Shown: piece after piece, positions 17,106 to 28,745 of the stretch
Position numbering within the stretch: position 1 is the stretch's first letter
How the letters are laid out: every line of letters begins with the position of its first letter
Origin: Zeimonas sediminis
Lineage (GTDB): Bacteria; Pseudomonadota; Gammaproteobacteria; Burkholderiales; Burkholderiaceae_E
Length of the DNA: 64,000 bases
Direction: 5' to 3'
Assembly (NCBI RefSeq): GCF_023721795.1
Contig: NZ_JAMQYE010000001.1
Location: forward strand, 372,001-436,000
Program-made: the position numbers and the translations under genes
The notes under the pieces: generated by a model
Database searches by the model: none
What the model saw: the letters and a program-made list of their open reading frames with translations, nothing else
Told to the model about the DNA's origin: nothing

Positions 17106-19199
17106 ATGAGCCAAGCCCAGTACGCCATCCACGGCGATGTCGCCGTGATCACCATGAACAATCCGCCGGTCAACGGCCTGGGCCACGGCCTGCGGACCGG
17201 CATCGTCGAGGGCCTGCGCCGCGCGCAGGCCGATGCGGCGGTCAAGGCGATCGTCATCACCGGCGCCGGCAAGGCCTTCTCGGGCGGCGCCGACATCCGC
17301 GAGTTCAACACGCCGGCGGCGCTGGCCGAGCCCACGCTGCACACGGTGATCCGCGCGATCGAGGCGTCTGCCAAGCCGGTCGTCGCCGCGATCCACAGCG
17401 TGGCGATGGGCGGCGGCCTGGAGCTCGCGCTCGGCTGCCACTACCGGGTGGCGGCCACCGGCGCCCAGATCGCGCTGCCGGAGGTCAAGCTCGGCATCCT
17501 GCCCGGTGCCGGCGGCACGCAGCGGCTGCCCCGCGTGGTGCCGCTCGAGATGGCGACCAACATGATCGTGTCGGGCGCGGCGATCAAGTCCGAGAAGTTC
17601 AAGGGCACGAAGCTTTTCGACGAGATCGTCGACGGCGACGTGGTCGAGGCCGGGATCGCGTTCGCGCGCAAGGCGCTCGCCGAGAACCGCGGCCTGCCCA
17701 AGGTGCGCGACCTGAAGATCGCGCACGAGGACGCCGAGGCCTTCCTGCAGTTCTCGCTGAACACGGTCAAGGCGGTGGCGCGGAACTTCCCGGCGCCGGC
17801 CGCCTGCGTCGAGGCGATCCAGGCCGCGGTCAAGCTGCCCTTCGAGCAGAGCCTGGCGCGCGAGCGCGAGCTGTTCCTGCACCTGGTGCAGACGCCGGAG
17901 TCGAAGGCGCTGCGTCACGCCTTCTTCGGCGAGCGCGCGGCCAGCAAGGTTCCCGACGTGCCGGCCGACACGCCGCTGCGCCCGATCAAGTCGGCGGCGG
18001 TCATCGGCGCGGGCACGATGGGCGGCGGCATCACGATGAACTTCGTCAATGCCGGCATCCCGGTCAAGCTGCTCGAGATGAAGCAGGAGGCGCTCGACCG
18101 GGGCCTGGCCACGATCCGCAAGAACTACGAGAATTCGGCGAAGAAGGGCCGCATGACGATGGACGACGTCGAGAAGCGGATGGCGCTGATCTCGCCGACG
18201 CTGTCCTACGACGACATCGGCCAGGCCGACATCGTGGTCGAGGCGGTCTTCGAGGACATGCCGGTCAAGGAGCAGGTTTTCAAGAAGCTCGACGAGGTGA
18301 TGAAGCCGGGCGCGATCCTGGCCACCAACACCTCCACGCTGGACGTGAACAAGATCGCCTCGTTCACGAAGCGGCCGCAGGACGTGATCGGCACGCACTT
18401 CTTCTCGCCGGCCAACGTGATGAAGCTGCTCGAGATCGTGCGCGGCGAGAAGACCGCCAAGGACGTTCTGGCCACCACGCTGGCGCTGTCCAAGACGATC
18501 CGCAAGACCGGCGTGGTCTCGGGGGTGTGCGACGGCTTCATCGGCAACCGGATGATCGAGCAGTACAGCCGCCAGGCCGGCTACATGGTCGAGGAGGGCG
18601 CCAGCCCGCAGCAGGTCGACAAGGCGATCGAGAAGTTCGGCTTCGCGATGGGCCCGTTCCGGATGAGCGACCTGGCCGGCAACGACGTGGGCTGGTACAT
18701 CCGCAAGCGCCGCTACGTCGAGCGCCCCGACATGAAGTACCCGAAGATCGCCGACAAGATCTGCGAACTGGGCCGCTTCGGCCAGAAGACCGGCGCGGGC
18801 TTCTACCGCTACGAGGCGGGCAAGCGCGACGCGATCCCCGACCCGGTGGTCGACAAGCTGATCGAGGAGCACCGCAAGGAGATCGGCGTCACCCCGCGCA
18901 AGCTGTCCGACGACGAGATCGTGCACCGGCTGGTGTTCGCGCTGGTCAACGAGGGCGCGAAGATCCTCGAGGAAGGCATCGCGATGCGGGCGTCCGACAT
19001 CGACATGATCTACCTGACCGGCTACGGCTTCCCGCTGTTCCGCGGCGGCCCGATGCTCTACGCCGACATGTACGGGCTCTACAACGTGGTGAACCGGATG
19101 CAGGACTTCGCGGCCAACCCGCACGGCGACCCGTCGTTCTGGACGCCGGCGCCGCTGCTCGCGAAGCTCGCCGCCGAAGGCAAGAGCTTCAACGGCTGA
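17106..19199 (+). CDS. bifunctional enoyl-CoA hydratase / 3-hydroxyacyl-CoA dehydrogenase (FadB/FadJ-like)
   Basis: 697 residues. N-terminal crotonase domain (about 1-185) with oxyanion-loop residues in [10 protein letters not shown] and [10 protein letters not shown]; then the 3-hydroxyacyl-CoA dehydrogenase domain beginning with the NAD motif GAGTMGGG at Gly301, with [17 protein letters not shown] and the C-terminal 3HCDH repeats. It catalyses hydration and oxidation of enoyl-CoA in beta-oxidation. The ATG at 17106 matches the family start; an upstream frame to 17016 has no counterpart. Thiolase follows 79 bp later. Confidence 0.94.
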   Translation: MSQAQYAIHGDVAVITMNNPPVNGLGHGLRTGIVEGLRRAQADAAVKAIVITGAGKAFSGGADIREFNTPAALAEPTLHTVIRAIEASAKPVVAAIHSVAMGGGLELALGCHYRVAATGAQIALPEVKLGILPGAGGTQRLPRVVPLEMATNMIVSGAAIKSEKFKGTKLFDEIVDGDVVEAGIAFARKALAENRGLPKVRDLKIAHEDAEAFLQFSLNTVKAVARNFPAPAACVEAIQAAVKLPFEQSLARERELFLHLVQTPESKALRHAFFGERAASKVPDVPADTPLRPIKSAAVIGAGTMGGGITMNFVNAGIPVKLLEMKQEALDRGLATIRKNYENSAKKGRMTMDDVEKRMALISPTLSYDDIGQADIVVEAVFEDMPVKEQVFKKLDEVMKPGAILATNTSTLDVNKIASFTKRPQDVIGTHFFSPANVMKLLEIVRGEKTAKDVLATTLALSKTIRKTGVVSGVCDGFIGNRMIEQYSRQAGYMVEEGASPQQVDKAIEKFGFAMGPFRMSDLAGNDVGWYIRKRRYVERPDMKYPKIADKICELGRFGQKTGAGFYRYEAGKRDAIPDPVVDKLIEEHRKEIGVTPRKLSDDEIVHRLVFALVNEGAKILEEGIAMRASDIDMIYLTGYGFPLFRGGPMLYADMYGLYNVVNRMQDFAANPHGDPSFWTPAPLLAKLAAEGKSFNG

Positions 19200-19278
19200 C
19201 CGGCGCCCCCGGACGGAACGAAATTCGACGAACGCCGCGGCGCGCGCCGCCGCGGCACCGAAGACAGAGGAATCCAAG

Positions 19279-20457
<1,179 letters not shown>

Positions 20458-20503
20458 TCGGTCTCGCGCAAGCGGCGGGGCCCGGTTTCGGCCCCGTCCG
20501 CCG

Positions 20504-20534
20504 CGGGGCCGCGATCCGGCCCCGTTTTCGTTTT
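20504..20534 (+). terminator. intrinsic terminator after thiolase
   Basis: An 8-bp stem, CGGGGCCG and CGGCCCCG, with loop CGATC, followed by TTTTCGTTTT. Confidence 0.8.
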
Positions 20535-20564
20535 CAGCCGCCACCCAACCCCGGGCAAGTCACG

Positions 20565-22427
20565 ATGGCCAAGGCCAGCATTCCCGTTCCGTCGAAGATC
20601 CTGTCGCGCCGCGACCTCGATTTCCTGCTCTACGAGTGGCTGGGCGCGGAGTCGCTGGCGCAGCGCGAGCGCTACGGCGACCACTCGCGCGAGACCTTCG
20701 ACGCGGCGCTGGACACCTGCCAGAAGATCGCGACCGAGCATTTCTACCCGATCAACCGGCTGCTCGACCTGAACGAGCCGACCTTCGACGGCGAGCGGGT
20801 CCACACGCCGGCCGAGCTGAAGGCGGCGCTGAAGGTCTTCTGCGATGCCGGCCTGATGGCCGCCGGACAGGACTACGAACTGGGCGGCATGCAGCTGCCC
20901 TGCCTGGTCGAGAAGGCCTGCTTCGCCTGGTTCAAGGGCGCCAGCGTGGCGGCCTCCGGCTACCCGTTCCTGACGATCGGCAACGCGAACCTGCTGCTCG
21001 CGCACGGCACGCCCGAGCAGGTGGAGCGCTGGGTGCGGCCGATGATGGAAGGGCGCTTCTTCGGCACGATGTGCCTGTCCGAGCCGCAGGCGGGCTCGTC
21101 GCTTTCGGACATCCGCACCCGCGCCGAACCGCAGCCGGACGGCAGCTACCGCCTCTTCGGCAACAAGATGTGGATCTCGGGGGGCGAGCAGGACCTGTCC
21201 GAGAACATCGTGCACCTGGTGCTGGCGAAGATCCCGGGCCCGGACGGCAGGCCGGTGCCCGGCGTCAAGGGCATCTCGCTGTTCCTGGTGCCCAAGCTGC
21301 TGCTGAACGACGACGGCTCGCTCGGCGAACGCAACGACGTCGTGCTGGCCGGCCTGAACCACAAGATGGGCTATCGCGGCACGACCAACACGCTGCTCAA
21401 CTTCGGCGAAGGCAGGTTCCGCCCCGGCGGCGAGGCCGGCGCGATCGGCTGGCTGGTCGGCGAGCCCGGCAAGGGGCTGGCCTGCATGTTCCACATGATG
21501 AACGAGGCCCGCATCGGGGTGGGACTGGGCGCGACGATGCTCGGCTACACCGGCTACCTGCACGCGCTCGAGTACGCGCGCAACCGGCCGCAGGGCAGGC
21601 CGCCGCAGGGCAAGGACCCTTCGGCGCCGCAGGTGCCGATCGTCGAGCATGCCGACGTCCGCCGGATGCTGCTCGCCCAGAAGGCGTGGGTCGAGGGGGC
21701 GCTGGCGCTGAACCTGTTCTGCGCGCGCCTGATCGACGACGAGCGCACGCACCCCGACGAGGCCGAGCGCGGCCGCGCCCACGCGTTGCTCGAGCTGCTC
21801 ACGCCGGTCTGCAAGAGCTGGCCCTCGCAGTGGTGCCTCGAGGCCAACAGCCTGGCGATCCAGGTGCACGGCGGCTACGGCTACACCCGCGACTACAACG
21901 TCGAGCAGCACTATCGCGACAACCGGCTCAACCCGATCCACGAAGGCACGCACGGCATCCAGGGCCTGGACCTGCTCGGCCGCAAGGTGAGGCTGAACGA
22001 CGGCGCGCTGCTGGCGGCCTTCGCGCGGCGGGTGCACGAGACGGTGGCGCGCGCCGCGCAGGCCGGCGACGAATGGCTGGCCGCAGGCCACGCCGTCGCC
22101 GAGACCGGCGAGCGGATCGCCGCGACCGTGTCGCGGCTCTACGGCGCCGGCGACCTCGACGTCACGCTCGCCAACGCCAGCGTGTTCCTCGAGGCCTTCG
22201 GCCACTGGGTCGTCGCGTGGACCTGGCTGGAGCAGGCGCTGGTCGCGCAGGCCGCGCTGGCCGCCGCCGGCGACGCCGCGCACGCGGCCGACCGCGACTT
22301 CTACCTCGGCAAGCTGCAGGCGGCCCGCTGGTTCATGCGCTGGGAGTTGCCGCGCGTGCGCCCGATGCTCGACCTGCTCGACTCCCTGGACACCACCACG
22401 CTCGCGATGCGCGACGAGTGGTTCTGA
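20565..22427 (+). CDS. acyl-CoA dehydrogenase, long (about 600-residue) type
   Basis: 620 residues, the long class that includes FadE-like and 3-methylmercaptopropionyl-CoA dehydrogenase (DmdC) proteins. FAD and substrate blocks visible: [28 protein letters not shown], and [32 protein letters not shown] split around the catalytic region. A C-terminal helical domain extends the ordinary fold. It introduces the 2,3 double bond of acyl-CoA. With a DmdB-like ligase 9 kb away a sulfur-containing acid is conceivable, but ordinary fatty acid use is the simpler reading. Confidence 0.92.
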   Translation: MAKASIPVPSKILSRRDLDFLLYEWLGAESLAQRERYGDHSRETFDAALDTCQKIATEHFYPINRLLDLNEPTFDGERVHTPAELKAALKVFCDAGLMAAGQDYELGGMQLPCLVEKACFAWFKGASVAASGYPFLTIGNANLLLAHGTPEQVERWVRPMMEGRFFGTMCLSEPQAGSSLSDIRTRAEPQPDGSYRLFGNKMWISGGEQDLSENIVHLVLAKIPGPDGRPVPGVKGISLFLVPKLLLNDDGSLGERNDVVLAGLNHKMGYRGTTNTLLNFGEGRFRPGGEAGAIGWLVGEPGKGLACMFHMMNEARIGVGLGATMLGYTGYLHALEYARNRPQGRPPQGKDPSAPQVPIVEHADVRRMLLAQKAWVEGALALNLFCARLIDDERTHPDEAERGRAHALLELLTPVCKSWPSQWCLEANSLAIQVHGGYGYTRDYNVEQHYRDNRLNPIHEGTHGIQGLDLLGRKVRLNDGALLAAFARRVHETVARAAQAGDEWLAAGHAVAETGERIAATVSRLYGAGDLDVTLANASVFLEAFGHWVVAWTWLEQALVAQAALAAAGDAAHAADRDFYLGKLQAARWFMRWELPRVRPMLDLLDSLDTTTLAMRDEWF

Positions 22428-22455
22428 CCGGGCACGAAACGCAACTCACGACATC

Positions 22456-22938
22456 ATGTCCTCCAGCACGAAAGAGACCGAAGACCGGACCGGCGCCGAT
22501 GCGCCGGGCGCCGGCGTGGCCGCGTCCGCCGAGTACCGCCCGCTGTCGCGGATTCCCTTCCTGGCCCACCTCGGGGCGCTCTGGCGCGACCTCGGCCCCG
22601 GGCGGTCCGAGCTGGTGCTCGACCAGCAGCCGCATCACTCCAACTCGCTCGACATGGCCCACGGCGGCGTGGTGATGACGCTGCTCGACGTGGCGATGGC
22701 GCGCGCCGGCAGCACGCTGGCCGACGCTTCGCGCGGCGAGCGCAGCACCCTGATCACGATCGAGATGAAGACGAGCTTCATGGCCCCTGCGATCGGCCGG
22801 ATCCGCGCCGAAGGCAGGGTGCTGAAGCGGACCGCGTCGATGGCCTTCTGCGAGGCCGACCTTTTCGACTGCCACGGGCACCTGTCGGCCCGCGCGACCG
22901 GCACCTTCAAGTACCTGAAAGAGAGGAAGACCACATGA
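22456..22938 (+). CDS. PaaI-type acyl-CoA thioesterase (hotdog fold)
   Basis: 160 residues. The hotdog-fold motif is DMAHGGVVMTLLDVAMA (about 62-78), with TSFMAPA and EGRVLKRTASMAFCEADLF strands after it. Hydrolyses acyl-CoA and may release CoA from dead-end intermediates of the pathway. A 30-residue N-terminal extension is Ala/Asp-rich. Its stop overlaps the next start by 4 bp. Confidence 0.88.
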   Translation: MSSSTKETEDRTGADAPGAGVAASAEYRPLSRIPFLAHLGALWRDLGPGRSELVLDQQPHHSNSLDMAHGGVVMTLLDVAMARAGSTLADASRGERSTLITIEMKTSFMAPAIGRIRAEGRVLKRTASMAFCEADLFDCHGHLSARATGTFKYLKERKTT

Positions 22939-23933
22939 CCGAGACCAACAAGCAGTTCCTGCTGGCGAGCAGGCCGCAGGGCCAGGTGAAGCCCGACAAC
23001 TTCAGGCTGGTCGAGACGCCGGTTCCGGAGATCGGCGAGGGCGAGGTGCTGGTGCGCAACCACTACCTGTCGCTCGATCCCTACATGCGCGGGCGCATGG
23101 ACGACGCGAAGTCCTACGCGGCGCCGCAGAAGCTCGACGAGGTGATGCAGGGCGGCACGGTCGGCAAGGTCGTCGCGAGCCGCAACCCGGCCTTCGCGGT
23201 CGGCGACGAGGTGCTCGGCATGCTCGGCTGGCAGCTGTACGGCAAGGCGCCCGGCAACGCGCTGCTCAAGCTGGACACCGGCAAGGTGCCGATGCAGGCC
23301 TTCCTCGGCTGCGTCGGCATGCCGGGCATCACCGGCTGGTACGGCCTGAACCGGATCATCGAGCCGAAGGCCGGCGAGACGATCGTGGTGTCGGCGGCCA
23401 GCGGCGCGGTCGGCTCGGTGGTGGGCCAGCTCGCGAAGCTGCAGGGCTGCCGGGTCGTCGGCGTGGCCGGCGGGCCGGACAAGTGCCGGGCGGTCACCGA
23501 GGAGTTCGGCTTCGACGCCTGCGTGGACTACAAGGCCGGCAACCTGCGGGCCGACCTGAAGGCGGCCACGCCCGACGGCATCGACGGATACTTCGAGAAC
23601 GTGGGCGGTGAGGTGCTCGACGCGGTGCTGCGCCGGATGAACGCCTTCGGCCGGATCGCGGTCTGCGGGCTGATCGCAGGCTACGACGGCAATCCGATGC
23701 CGGTCAGCGAGTTCCGCTCGATCCTGATCAACCGGCTGAAGGTCCAGGGCTTCATCGTTTCCGAGCACATGGAGCTGTGGCCCCAGGCGCGCCGGGAGCT
23801 CGCGCAACTGGTCGGCGACGGCACGCTGAAGTATCGTGAGACGATCGCGCAGGGGTTGGAGTCGGCGCCCGAGGCCTTCATCGGTCTGCTGAAGGGGCGC
23901 AACTTCGGCAAGCAGCTGGTCAAGCTGGTCTGA
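22935..23933 (+). CDS. NADPH-dependent medium-chain oxidoreductase (CurA / 2-alkenal reductase type)
   Basis: 332 residues of the zinc-free MDR superfamily. N-terminus KQFLLASRPQGQVKPDNF and SLDPYMRGRM are typical of the YncB/CurA and leukotriene B4 dehydrogenase group; the dinucleotide motif is SAASGAVGSVVGQLAK. These enzymes reduce the double bond of reactive alpha,beta-unsaturated carbonyls, a plausible clean-up of lipid-derived enones here. Translationally coupled to the thioesterase. Confidence 0.9.
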   Translation: MTETNKQFLLASRPQGQVKPDNFRLVETPVPEIGEGEVLVRNHYLSLDPYMRGRMDDAKSYAAPQKLDEVMQGGTVGKVVASRNPAFAVGDEVLGMLGWQLYGKAPGNALLKLDTGKVPMQAFLGCVGMPGITGWYGLNRIIEPKAGETIVVSAASGAVGSVVGQLAKLQGCRVVGVAGGPDKCRAVTEEFGFDACVDYKAGNLRADLKAATPDGIDGYFENVGGEVLDAVLRRMNAFGRIAVCGLIAGYDGNPMPVSEFRSILINRLKVQGFIVSEHMELWPQARRELAQLVGDGTLKYRETIAQGLESAPEAFIGLLKGRNFGKQLVKLV

Positions 23934-23939
23934 CGGCGC

Positions 23940-23968
23940 GCGAGCGGCCCCGGTACCGGACCGCTCGC
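23940..23968 (+). terminator. hairpin after the MDR oxidoreductase
   Basis: Arms GCGAGCGG (23940-23947) and CCGCTCGC (23961-23968) are perfect, with the inner palindrome CCGGTACCGG between them. No clear T-run. Confidence 0.5.
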
Positions 23969-24033
23969 AGAGGATCCTTCACGCGTTCGGGCAGCGGCGG
24001 CTGCGGCCGGCGATGTCCACGGGAGGCGAGGTC

Positions 24034-25116
24034 ATGGAAGCGACGACGGAGCGGACCCGCGGCGAGGAGTTCCGCGAGGACCTGCGGGGCGCGACCGGCG
24101 CGGCCGTCCAGGGCCGCGCGACGCGGCGCCTGCTGAGCGCCGACGAGCTCGCGCCTTTCCTCGAGCTCGACGACCGGCGCTCGGCGCTCGCGGTGCTGCA
24201 GACCTTCGCGATCGCGGGCGGCGCGGTCGCGATCGCGCTGGCCGCCTGGGGCAACTGGTGGGTGGTCGCGGCCTGCGTGGCGGTGATCGCCACGCAGCAG
24301 CACGCGCTGTTCGTGCTGGCCCACGATGCCGCGCACTATCGGCTGTTCTCGTCGCGCCGCGTCAACGATGCTGTGGGGCGGCTGTGCGGCGTGCTGGGCG
24401 GCGTGTCGATGTGCACCTACCGCGTCACGCACCGCCTGCACCACAACCACCTTTACGGGCGCCAGGATCCGGACATCGCGCTGAACGGCGGCTATCCGCG
24501 CGGGCGCGCCTACCTGCTGAAGAAGCTCGCGGTGGACCTGACCGGCTGGACCGCGCCGAAGACCTTCGCGTACTTCTTCGGGGCGCCGTCGATCAACTCG
24601 GACACCAACGAGGCGCAGCGCCCGCTGAACGACACGTCGCCGGCGCTGCGGCAGGCGGCGCGTTCCGATCGCTGGCTGGTGGCGGGCTTCCACGTCGGCG
24701 CGCCGATCGCCTGCGCGGCGCTCGGCGGCTGGCCCGCGTTCTCGCGCTGGTTCGTGCTGTGGATGCTGCCGCTGCTCACGCTGCTGCAGCCCATCCTGCG
24801 CATGCGCGCGGTGGCCGAGCACGGCGCGCCGGCCGGATACGATTCGCCCTTGCGCGCCGCGCGCACCAACCTGCCCGGGCGCGGCCCGATGGGCTGGCTG
24901 GTGCGCGCCGTGTTCTTCCCGCATCACGTCAACTACCACGTGGAGCACCATCTCTATCCGGCCGTGCCGCACTACCGGCTGCCCGCGCTGCACCGCCTGC
25001 TGCGCGAGCGCGGCCTGCTCGACGAGGCCGAGGTGCGCCCGTTCGGCCAGACCCTGCGGCGGGTGTTCTCGCCGAGGGGTTCGATTCCGGAGGCGCTGCG
25101 CCCGGAGCGCGCCTGA
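24034..25116 (+). CDS. membrane fatty acid desaturase
   Basis: 360 residues. Three histidine boxes for a di-iron centre: HDAAH (97-101), HRLHHNH (133-139) and HVNYHVEHH near 297-305. Two hydrophobic hairpins separate them. Introduces a double bond into membrane lipid acyl chains or a related oxidation. ATG 24034 has GGGAGGCGAGG before it, better than ATG 24013. Single gene flanked by hairpins. Confidence 0.9.
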   Translation: MEATTERTRGEEFREDLRGATGAAVQGRATRRLLSADELAPFLELDDRRSALAVLQTFAIAGGAVAIALAAWGNWWVVAACVAVIATQQHALFVLAHDAAHYRLFSSRRVNDAVGRLCGVLGGVSMCTYRVTHRLHHNHLYGRQDPDIALNGGYPRGRAYLLKKLAVDLTGWTAPKTFAYFFGAPSINSDTNEAQRPLNDTSPALRQAARSDRWLVAGFHVGAPIACAALGGWPAFSRWFVLWMLPLLTLLQPILRMRAVAEHGAPAGYDSPLRAARTNLPGRGPMGWLVRAVFFPHHVNYHVEHHLYPAVPHYRLPALHRLLRERGLLDEAEVRPFGQTLRRVFSPRGSIPEALRPERA

Positions 25117-25120
25117 GCCG

Positions 25121-25163
25121 GCGAGGCCGGCAGCGCGATGCGGGCAACGCCGGCCTCGCATTT
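25121..25163 (+). terminator. terminator after the desaturase
   Basis: A perfect 11-bp stem, GCGAGGCCGGC (25121-25131) and GCCGGCCTCGC (25149-25159), 17-nt loop, followed by ATTTC. Confidence 0.6.
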
Positions 25164-25198
25164 CCCAGCATGCCAGACCAGACAACGAGGAGATTTCG

Positions 25199-25969
25199 AT
25201 GAACGCCCCCCAGAAGACGATCCGCGAGCAGGTCAGCGCCGAGGAGTGGCAGCTGCGCGTTGACCTGGCCGCCTGCTACCGCGCGGTGGCGCTCTACGGC
25301 TGGGACGACCTGGTCTTCACCCACATCTCGGCCCGGATTCCCGGCCCAGAGCACCACTTCCTGATCAATCCCTACGGGATGATGTTCGAGGAGATCACCG
25401 CGTCCTCGCTGGTGAAGGTGGACATGGAGTGCCGGCCGCTGATCGACACGCCCTATCCGGTGAACCCGGCCGGCTTCGTGATCCACAGCGCGATCCACGC
25501 CGCGCGCGAGGACGTCGTCTGCGTGCTGCACACCCACACGCCGGCGGGCGTGGCGGTGGCCGCGCAGAAACAGGGCCTGCTGCCGATCTCGCAGCAGGCG
25601 AGCATCGCGCTGATGTCGCTGTCGTATCACGACTACGAGGGCATCGCGGTGCGCGACGACGAGAAGGCGCGGCTGCAGGCCGACCTCGGCGGCAGCATGA
25701 ACTTCATCCTGCGCAACCACGGCCTGCTGACGGTCGGCTCCACGGTAGCCGACGCCTTCCTCGCGATGTTCAATCTCGAGCGTGCCTGCCAGATCCAGGT
25801 GATGGCCCAGTCGGGCGGTGCCGGGCTGGTGAACGTTACCCCCGAGGTGATGGGCGCGGTCGGCCAGGCCCTGACCGTGCAGCGCGTGGGTCAGGCGACG
25901 CCGGGCGGGCTGGCCTGGCCGGCGCTGCTGCGCAAGCTGGACCGGGTCAACCCCGGCTACGACGCCTGA
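25199..25969 (+). CDS. class II aldolase/adducin family protein
   Basis: 256 residues. Adducin-type fold with the zinc-binding HTHTPAG motif (about 114-120), a third His in RNHGLLTVG, and SARIPG near the N-terminus. Family members are zinc aldolases, epimerases or decarboxylases on sugar phosphates or hydroxy acids. The genes downstream overlap or nearly so, pointing to one catabolic operon. Ribosome site AGGAGATTT. Confidence 0.88.
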   Translation: MNAPQKTIREQVSAEEWQLRVDLAACYRAVALYGWDDLVFTHISARIPGPEHHFLINPYGMMFEEITASSLVKVDMECRPLIDTPYPVNPAGFVIHSAIHAAREDVVCVLHTHTPAGVAVAAQKQGLLPISQQASIALMSLSYHDYEGIAVRDDEKARLQADLGGSMNFILRNHGLLTVGSTVADAFLAMFNLERACQIQVMAQSGGAGLVNVTPEVMGAVGQALTVQRVGQATPGGLAWPALLRKLDRVNPGYDA

Positions 25970-25979
25970 GGAGCGCGCG

Positions 25980-26852
25980 ATGAAGGATTTCGCAGGCAAG
26001 GTCGCGGTGATCACCGGCGCGGGCAGCGGCTTCGGTCGCGAGTTCGCCCGGATCGGCGCCTCGCTCGGCATGAAGCTGGTGCTGGCCGACATCCAGCCCG
26101 ACGCGCTGGCAGCCACCGCGGACGAGCTGCGCGCGCGCGGCGTGGAGCTGATCGCCGAGCGGGTCGACGTCAGCAAGGCCGAGGACGTCGAGCGGCTGGC
26201 GCTGCGCACGAAGGAGGCCTTCGGCAAGGTCCACCTGCTGTTCAACAACGCCGGCGTGGCCGCCGGGGGCCTGGTCTGGGAGAACTCGGCGCGCGACTGG
26301 GAGTGGGTGCTCGGCGTGAACCTGTGGGGCGTGATCCACGGGGTGCGGTGCTTCGTGCCGATGATGCTGGAGCAGGGCGACGAGTGCCACGTGGTCAACA
26401 CCGCGTCGGTGGCGGGCCTGCTGTCGACGCAGCTGATGGGCGTGTACAACGTCAGCAAGCACGGGGTGGTCACGCTCACCGAGACCCTGTACCACGACCT
26501 GCGGCTGAAGGGCGCGAACATCGGCGTGACGCTGCTGTGCCCGGCCTACGTGCCGACCAACATCAACCGCTCCGAGCGCAACCGGCCGGGCGGCGCCGAG
26601 GCCGAGGGCGAGCCCACCGAGTCGATGAAGGCCGCGCAGGCGGCGATGGACAAGGCGGTCACCTCGGGCCGGGTCAGCGCCGAGGACGTCGCGAAGATGA
26701 CCTTCGACGCGATCCGCGAGAACCGCTTCTACGTGGTCACGCATCCGAAGATCCTGTCCTCGGTCGAGCTGAGGCTGCAGGACATCGTCGCGCAGCGCAA
26801 CCCGAGCGACCCGTTCACGTTCAAGAAGGACGTGGCGGTGAAGAAGCTATGA
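25980..26852 (+). CDS. short-chain dehydrogenase/reductase
   Basis: 290 residues, classical SDR. NAD(P) motif TGAGSGFG (about 12-19), NNAGVA, catalytic Ser in NTASVAGL, and YNVSK with catalytic Tyr and Lys. Ten bases after the aldolase. The stop overlaps the next start by ATGA. Substrate unknown; a secondary alcohol or 3-hydroxyacyl compound is likely. Confidence 0.92.
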   Translation: MKDFAGKVAVITGAGSGFGREFARIGASLGMKLVLADIQPDALAATADELRARGVELIAERVDVSKAEDVERLALRTKEAFGKVHLLFNNAGVAAGGLVWENSARDWEWVLGVNLWGVIHGVRCFVPMMLEQGDECHVVNTASVAGLLSTQLMGVYNVSKHGVVTLTETLYHDLRLKGANIGVTLLCPAYVPTNINRSERNRPGGAEAEGEPTESMKAAQAAMDKAVTSGRVSAEDVAKMTFDAIRENRFYVVTHPKILSSVELRLQDIVAQRNPSDPFTFKKDVAVKKL

Positions 26853-27793
26853 GCGCGCCGGTGCCGTCGGGCGGGGCCTTTCCGGTCGTCGCGGGCCGCT
26901 TCGCCGAGGTGCAGCCCGGCGTCAGGCTGCACTACGCAAGTTGCGGCGACGCGTCGAAGCCGCTGATGCTGATGCTGCACGGATTTCCCGAGTTCTGGGG
27001 AGCGTGGCGGCACGTGATGCCGGCCTTCGCCGACGCCTTCCACGTGGTCGCGCCCGACCTGCGCGGCTACAACCTGTCGGACAAGCCGGCGGAGGTGGCC
27101 GACTACCGGCCCGGCAAGCTGATCGCCGACGTGGCCGGCCTGGTGCGCGCGCTCGGGCACGAACGCTGCGTGCTGGTGGCGCACGACTGGGGCGGCGCGA
27201 TCGCATGGTCGGTCGCGATCGCGCACCCGGAGATCGTCGAGCGACTGGTGATCCTGAACGCGCCGCACCCGGTGCCGTTCGCGAAGGCGCTGGCCTCCGA
27301 TCCTGCGCAGATCCAGGCCTCCCAGTACATGAACTGGCTGCGCCGGCCCGGCAGCGAGGCGCTGCTCGCCGAAGACGGCTTCAGGCGCCTGGAGGGCTTC
27401 TTCCTGAAGCTGGGCGGCCAGGCCTGGTTCGACGAGACGACTCGCGAGGCCTATCACGCGGCGTGGTCGCAACCCGGCGCGCTGACAGGCGGGGTCAACT
27501 GGTATCGCGCGTCGCCGCTGCATCCGGCCACCGAGTCCGAGCAGGGCGCGGCCAGGCTCGTGCTCGACCCGCAGGCCTTCGTCGTGCGAATGCCGACGCT
27601 GGTGGTCTGGGGCGACGGGGACACCGCGCTGCTGCCGGTGCTGCTCGAAGGGCTCGACGCGCTGGTGCCGGAGCTCAGGATCGTTCGCCTGCCCGAGGCC
27701 ACCCACTGGCTGGTGCACGAGCAGCCGGCGCGCGTCGTGTCCGAGATCCGCGCTTTCCTGGGCCTGGGGCCCGGAGCGAACGATGCCGCTTGA
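26849..27793 (+). CDS. alpha/beta hydrolase, epoxide hydrolase type
   Basis: 314 residues. HGFPEFWGAW for the oxyanion region, nucleophile Asp in AHDWGGAIAW, acid in VVWGDGDTALL and general-base His in ATHWLVHEQP. An Asp nucleophile with a WGG elbow is the epoxide hydrolase pattern. Overlaps both neighbours, so it is part of the coupled run. Confidence 0.9.
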   Translation: MSAPVPSGGAFPVVAGRFAEVQPGVRLHYASCGDASKPLMLMLHGFPEFWGAWRHVMPAFADAFHVVAPDLRGYNLSDKPAEVADYRPGKLIADVAGLVRALGHERCVLVAHDWGGAIAWSVAIAHPEIVERLVILNAPHPVPFAKALASDPAQIQASQYMNWLRRPGSEALLAEDGFRRLEGFFLKLGGQAWFDETTREAYHAAWSQPGALTGGVNWYRASPLHPATESEQGAARLVLDPQAFVVRMPTLVVWGDGDTALLPVLLEGLDALVPELRIVRLPEATHWLVHEQPARVVSEIRAFLGLGPGANDAA

Positions 27794-28745
27794 CCCGCAG
27801 GTCGAGAAGATCCTGCTCTGGGCCAAGCGCGCGAACGCACCGGCCTTCCACGAGATCGGCGCCGACGCGGCGCGGGCCCACTACGAGAAGATCGCCGGCA
27901 CGCTGGACATCGTCGCGCCCGAGCTGCACGAGGTCGTCGACTTTCCGATGCCGCTGGCCGGCCGCACGCTGCGCGTGCGGCAGTACGCGCCCTGGCCGCA
28001 CCACTGGGCCGAGCCGCGGCCGGCGCTCGTCTACTTCCACGGCGGCGGCTTCACGATCGGTTCGGTCGACACCCACGACCGGGTCTGTCGCGTGCTGGCG
28101 CGAGGCGGCGACTGCCTGGTCTTCTCGGTCGACTACCGGCTCGCGCCGCAGCACAAGTTCCCGGCCGCGGCCGACGACGCCTTCGACGCGCTGGCCTGGA
28201 TCCGCGACGAGGCGGCCTCGCTGGGCGTGGACCCGGCCCGGATCGCGGTGGGCGGCGACAGCGCCGGCGGCACGCTGGCGGCGGCCTGCGCGATCCACGC
28301 CCGCGACCGAGGCTGGCCGCTCGCGCTGCAGCTGCTGATCTATCCGGGGCTGTCGCACGACCAGCAGACCGGGTCGCACCGCCGTTGCGCCAGCGGCTAC
28401 CTGCTCGACGCCGAGACGGTCCAGTGGTTCTTCGCGCAGTACCTGCGCGGCCCGGAGGACCGCCTCGATTGGCGCTTCGCGCCGCTGATGGCGAAGGACC
28501 TCGCCGGTGTCGCGCCGGCCTGGATCGCGGCGGCCGAGTTCGACCCGCTGCACGACGAGGACCTCGCCTACGCCGAGCGGCTGCGCGAGGCCGGGGTGCC
28601 GGTCGAGCTGGTCGACTATCCGGGCATGATCCACTCGTTCTTCCAGCACGCCGGCTTCGTGCCTGCGGCCCGCCGCGCCCACGACGACGCCTGCGCTGCG
28701 CTGCGACGGGCCTTCGGCGGCTTCGACGACGACATCCTCGAATGA
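27783..28745 (+). CDS. alpha/beta hydrolase, hormone-sensitive lipase family esterase
   Basis: 320 residues. Oxyanion motif HGGGF, nucleophile elbow GDSAGG, acid in AAEFDPLHDE, and His in GMIHSFFQH. Hydrolyses short-chain carboxylic esters in the HSL family. Starts 11 bp inside the preceding gene and overlaps the next by ATGA. Confidence 0.92.
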   Translation: MPLDPQVEKILLWAKRANAPAFHEIGADAARAHYEKIAGTLDIVAPELHEVVDFPMPLAGRTLRVRQYAPWPHHWAEPRPALVYFHGGGFTIGSVDTHDRVCRVLARGGDCLVFSVDYRLAPQHKFPAAADDAFDALAWIRDEAASLGVDPARIAVGGDSAGGTLAAACAIHARDRGWPLALQLLIYPGLSHDQQTGSHRRCASGYLLDAETVQWFFAQYLRGPEDRLDWRFAPLMAKDLAGVAPAWIAAAEFDPLHDEDLAYAERLREAGVPVELVDYPGMIHSFFQHAGFVPAARRAHDDACAALRRAFGGFDDDILE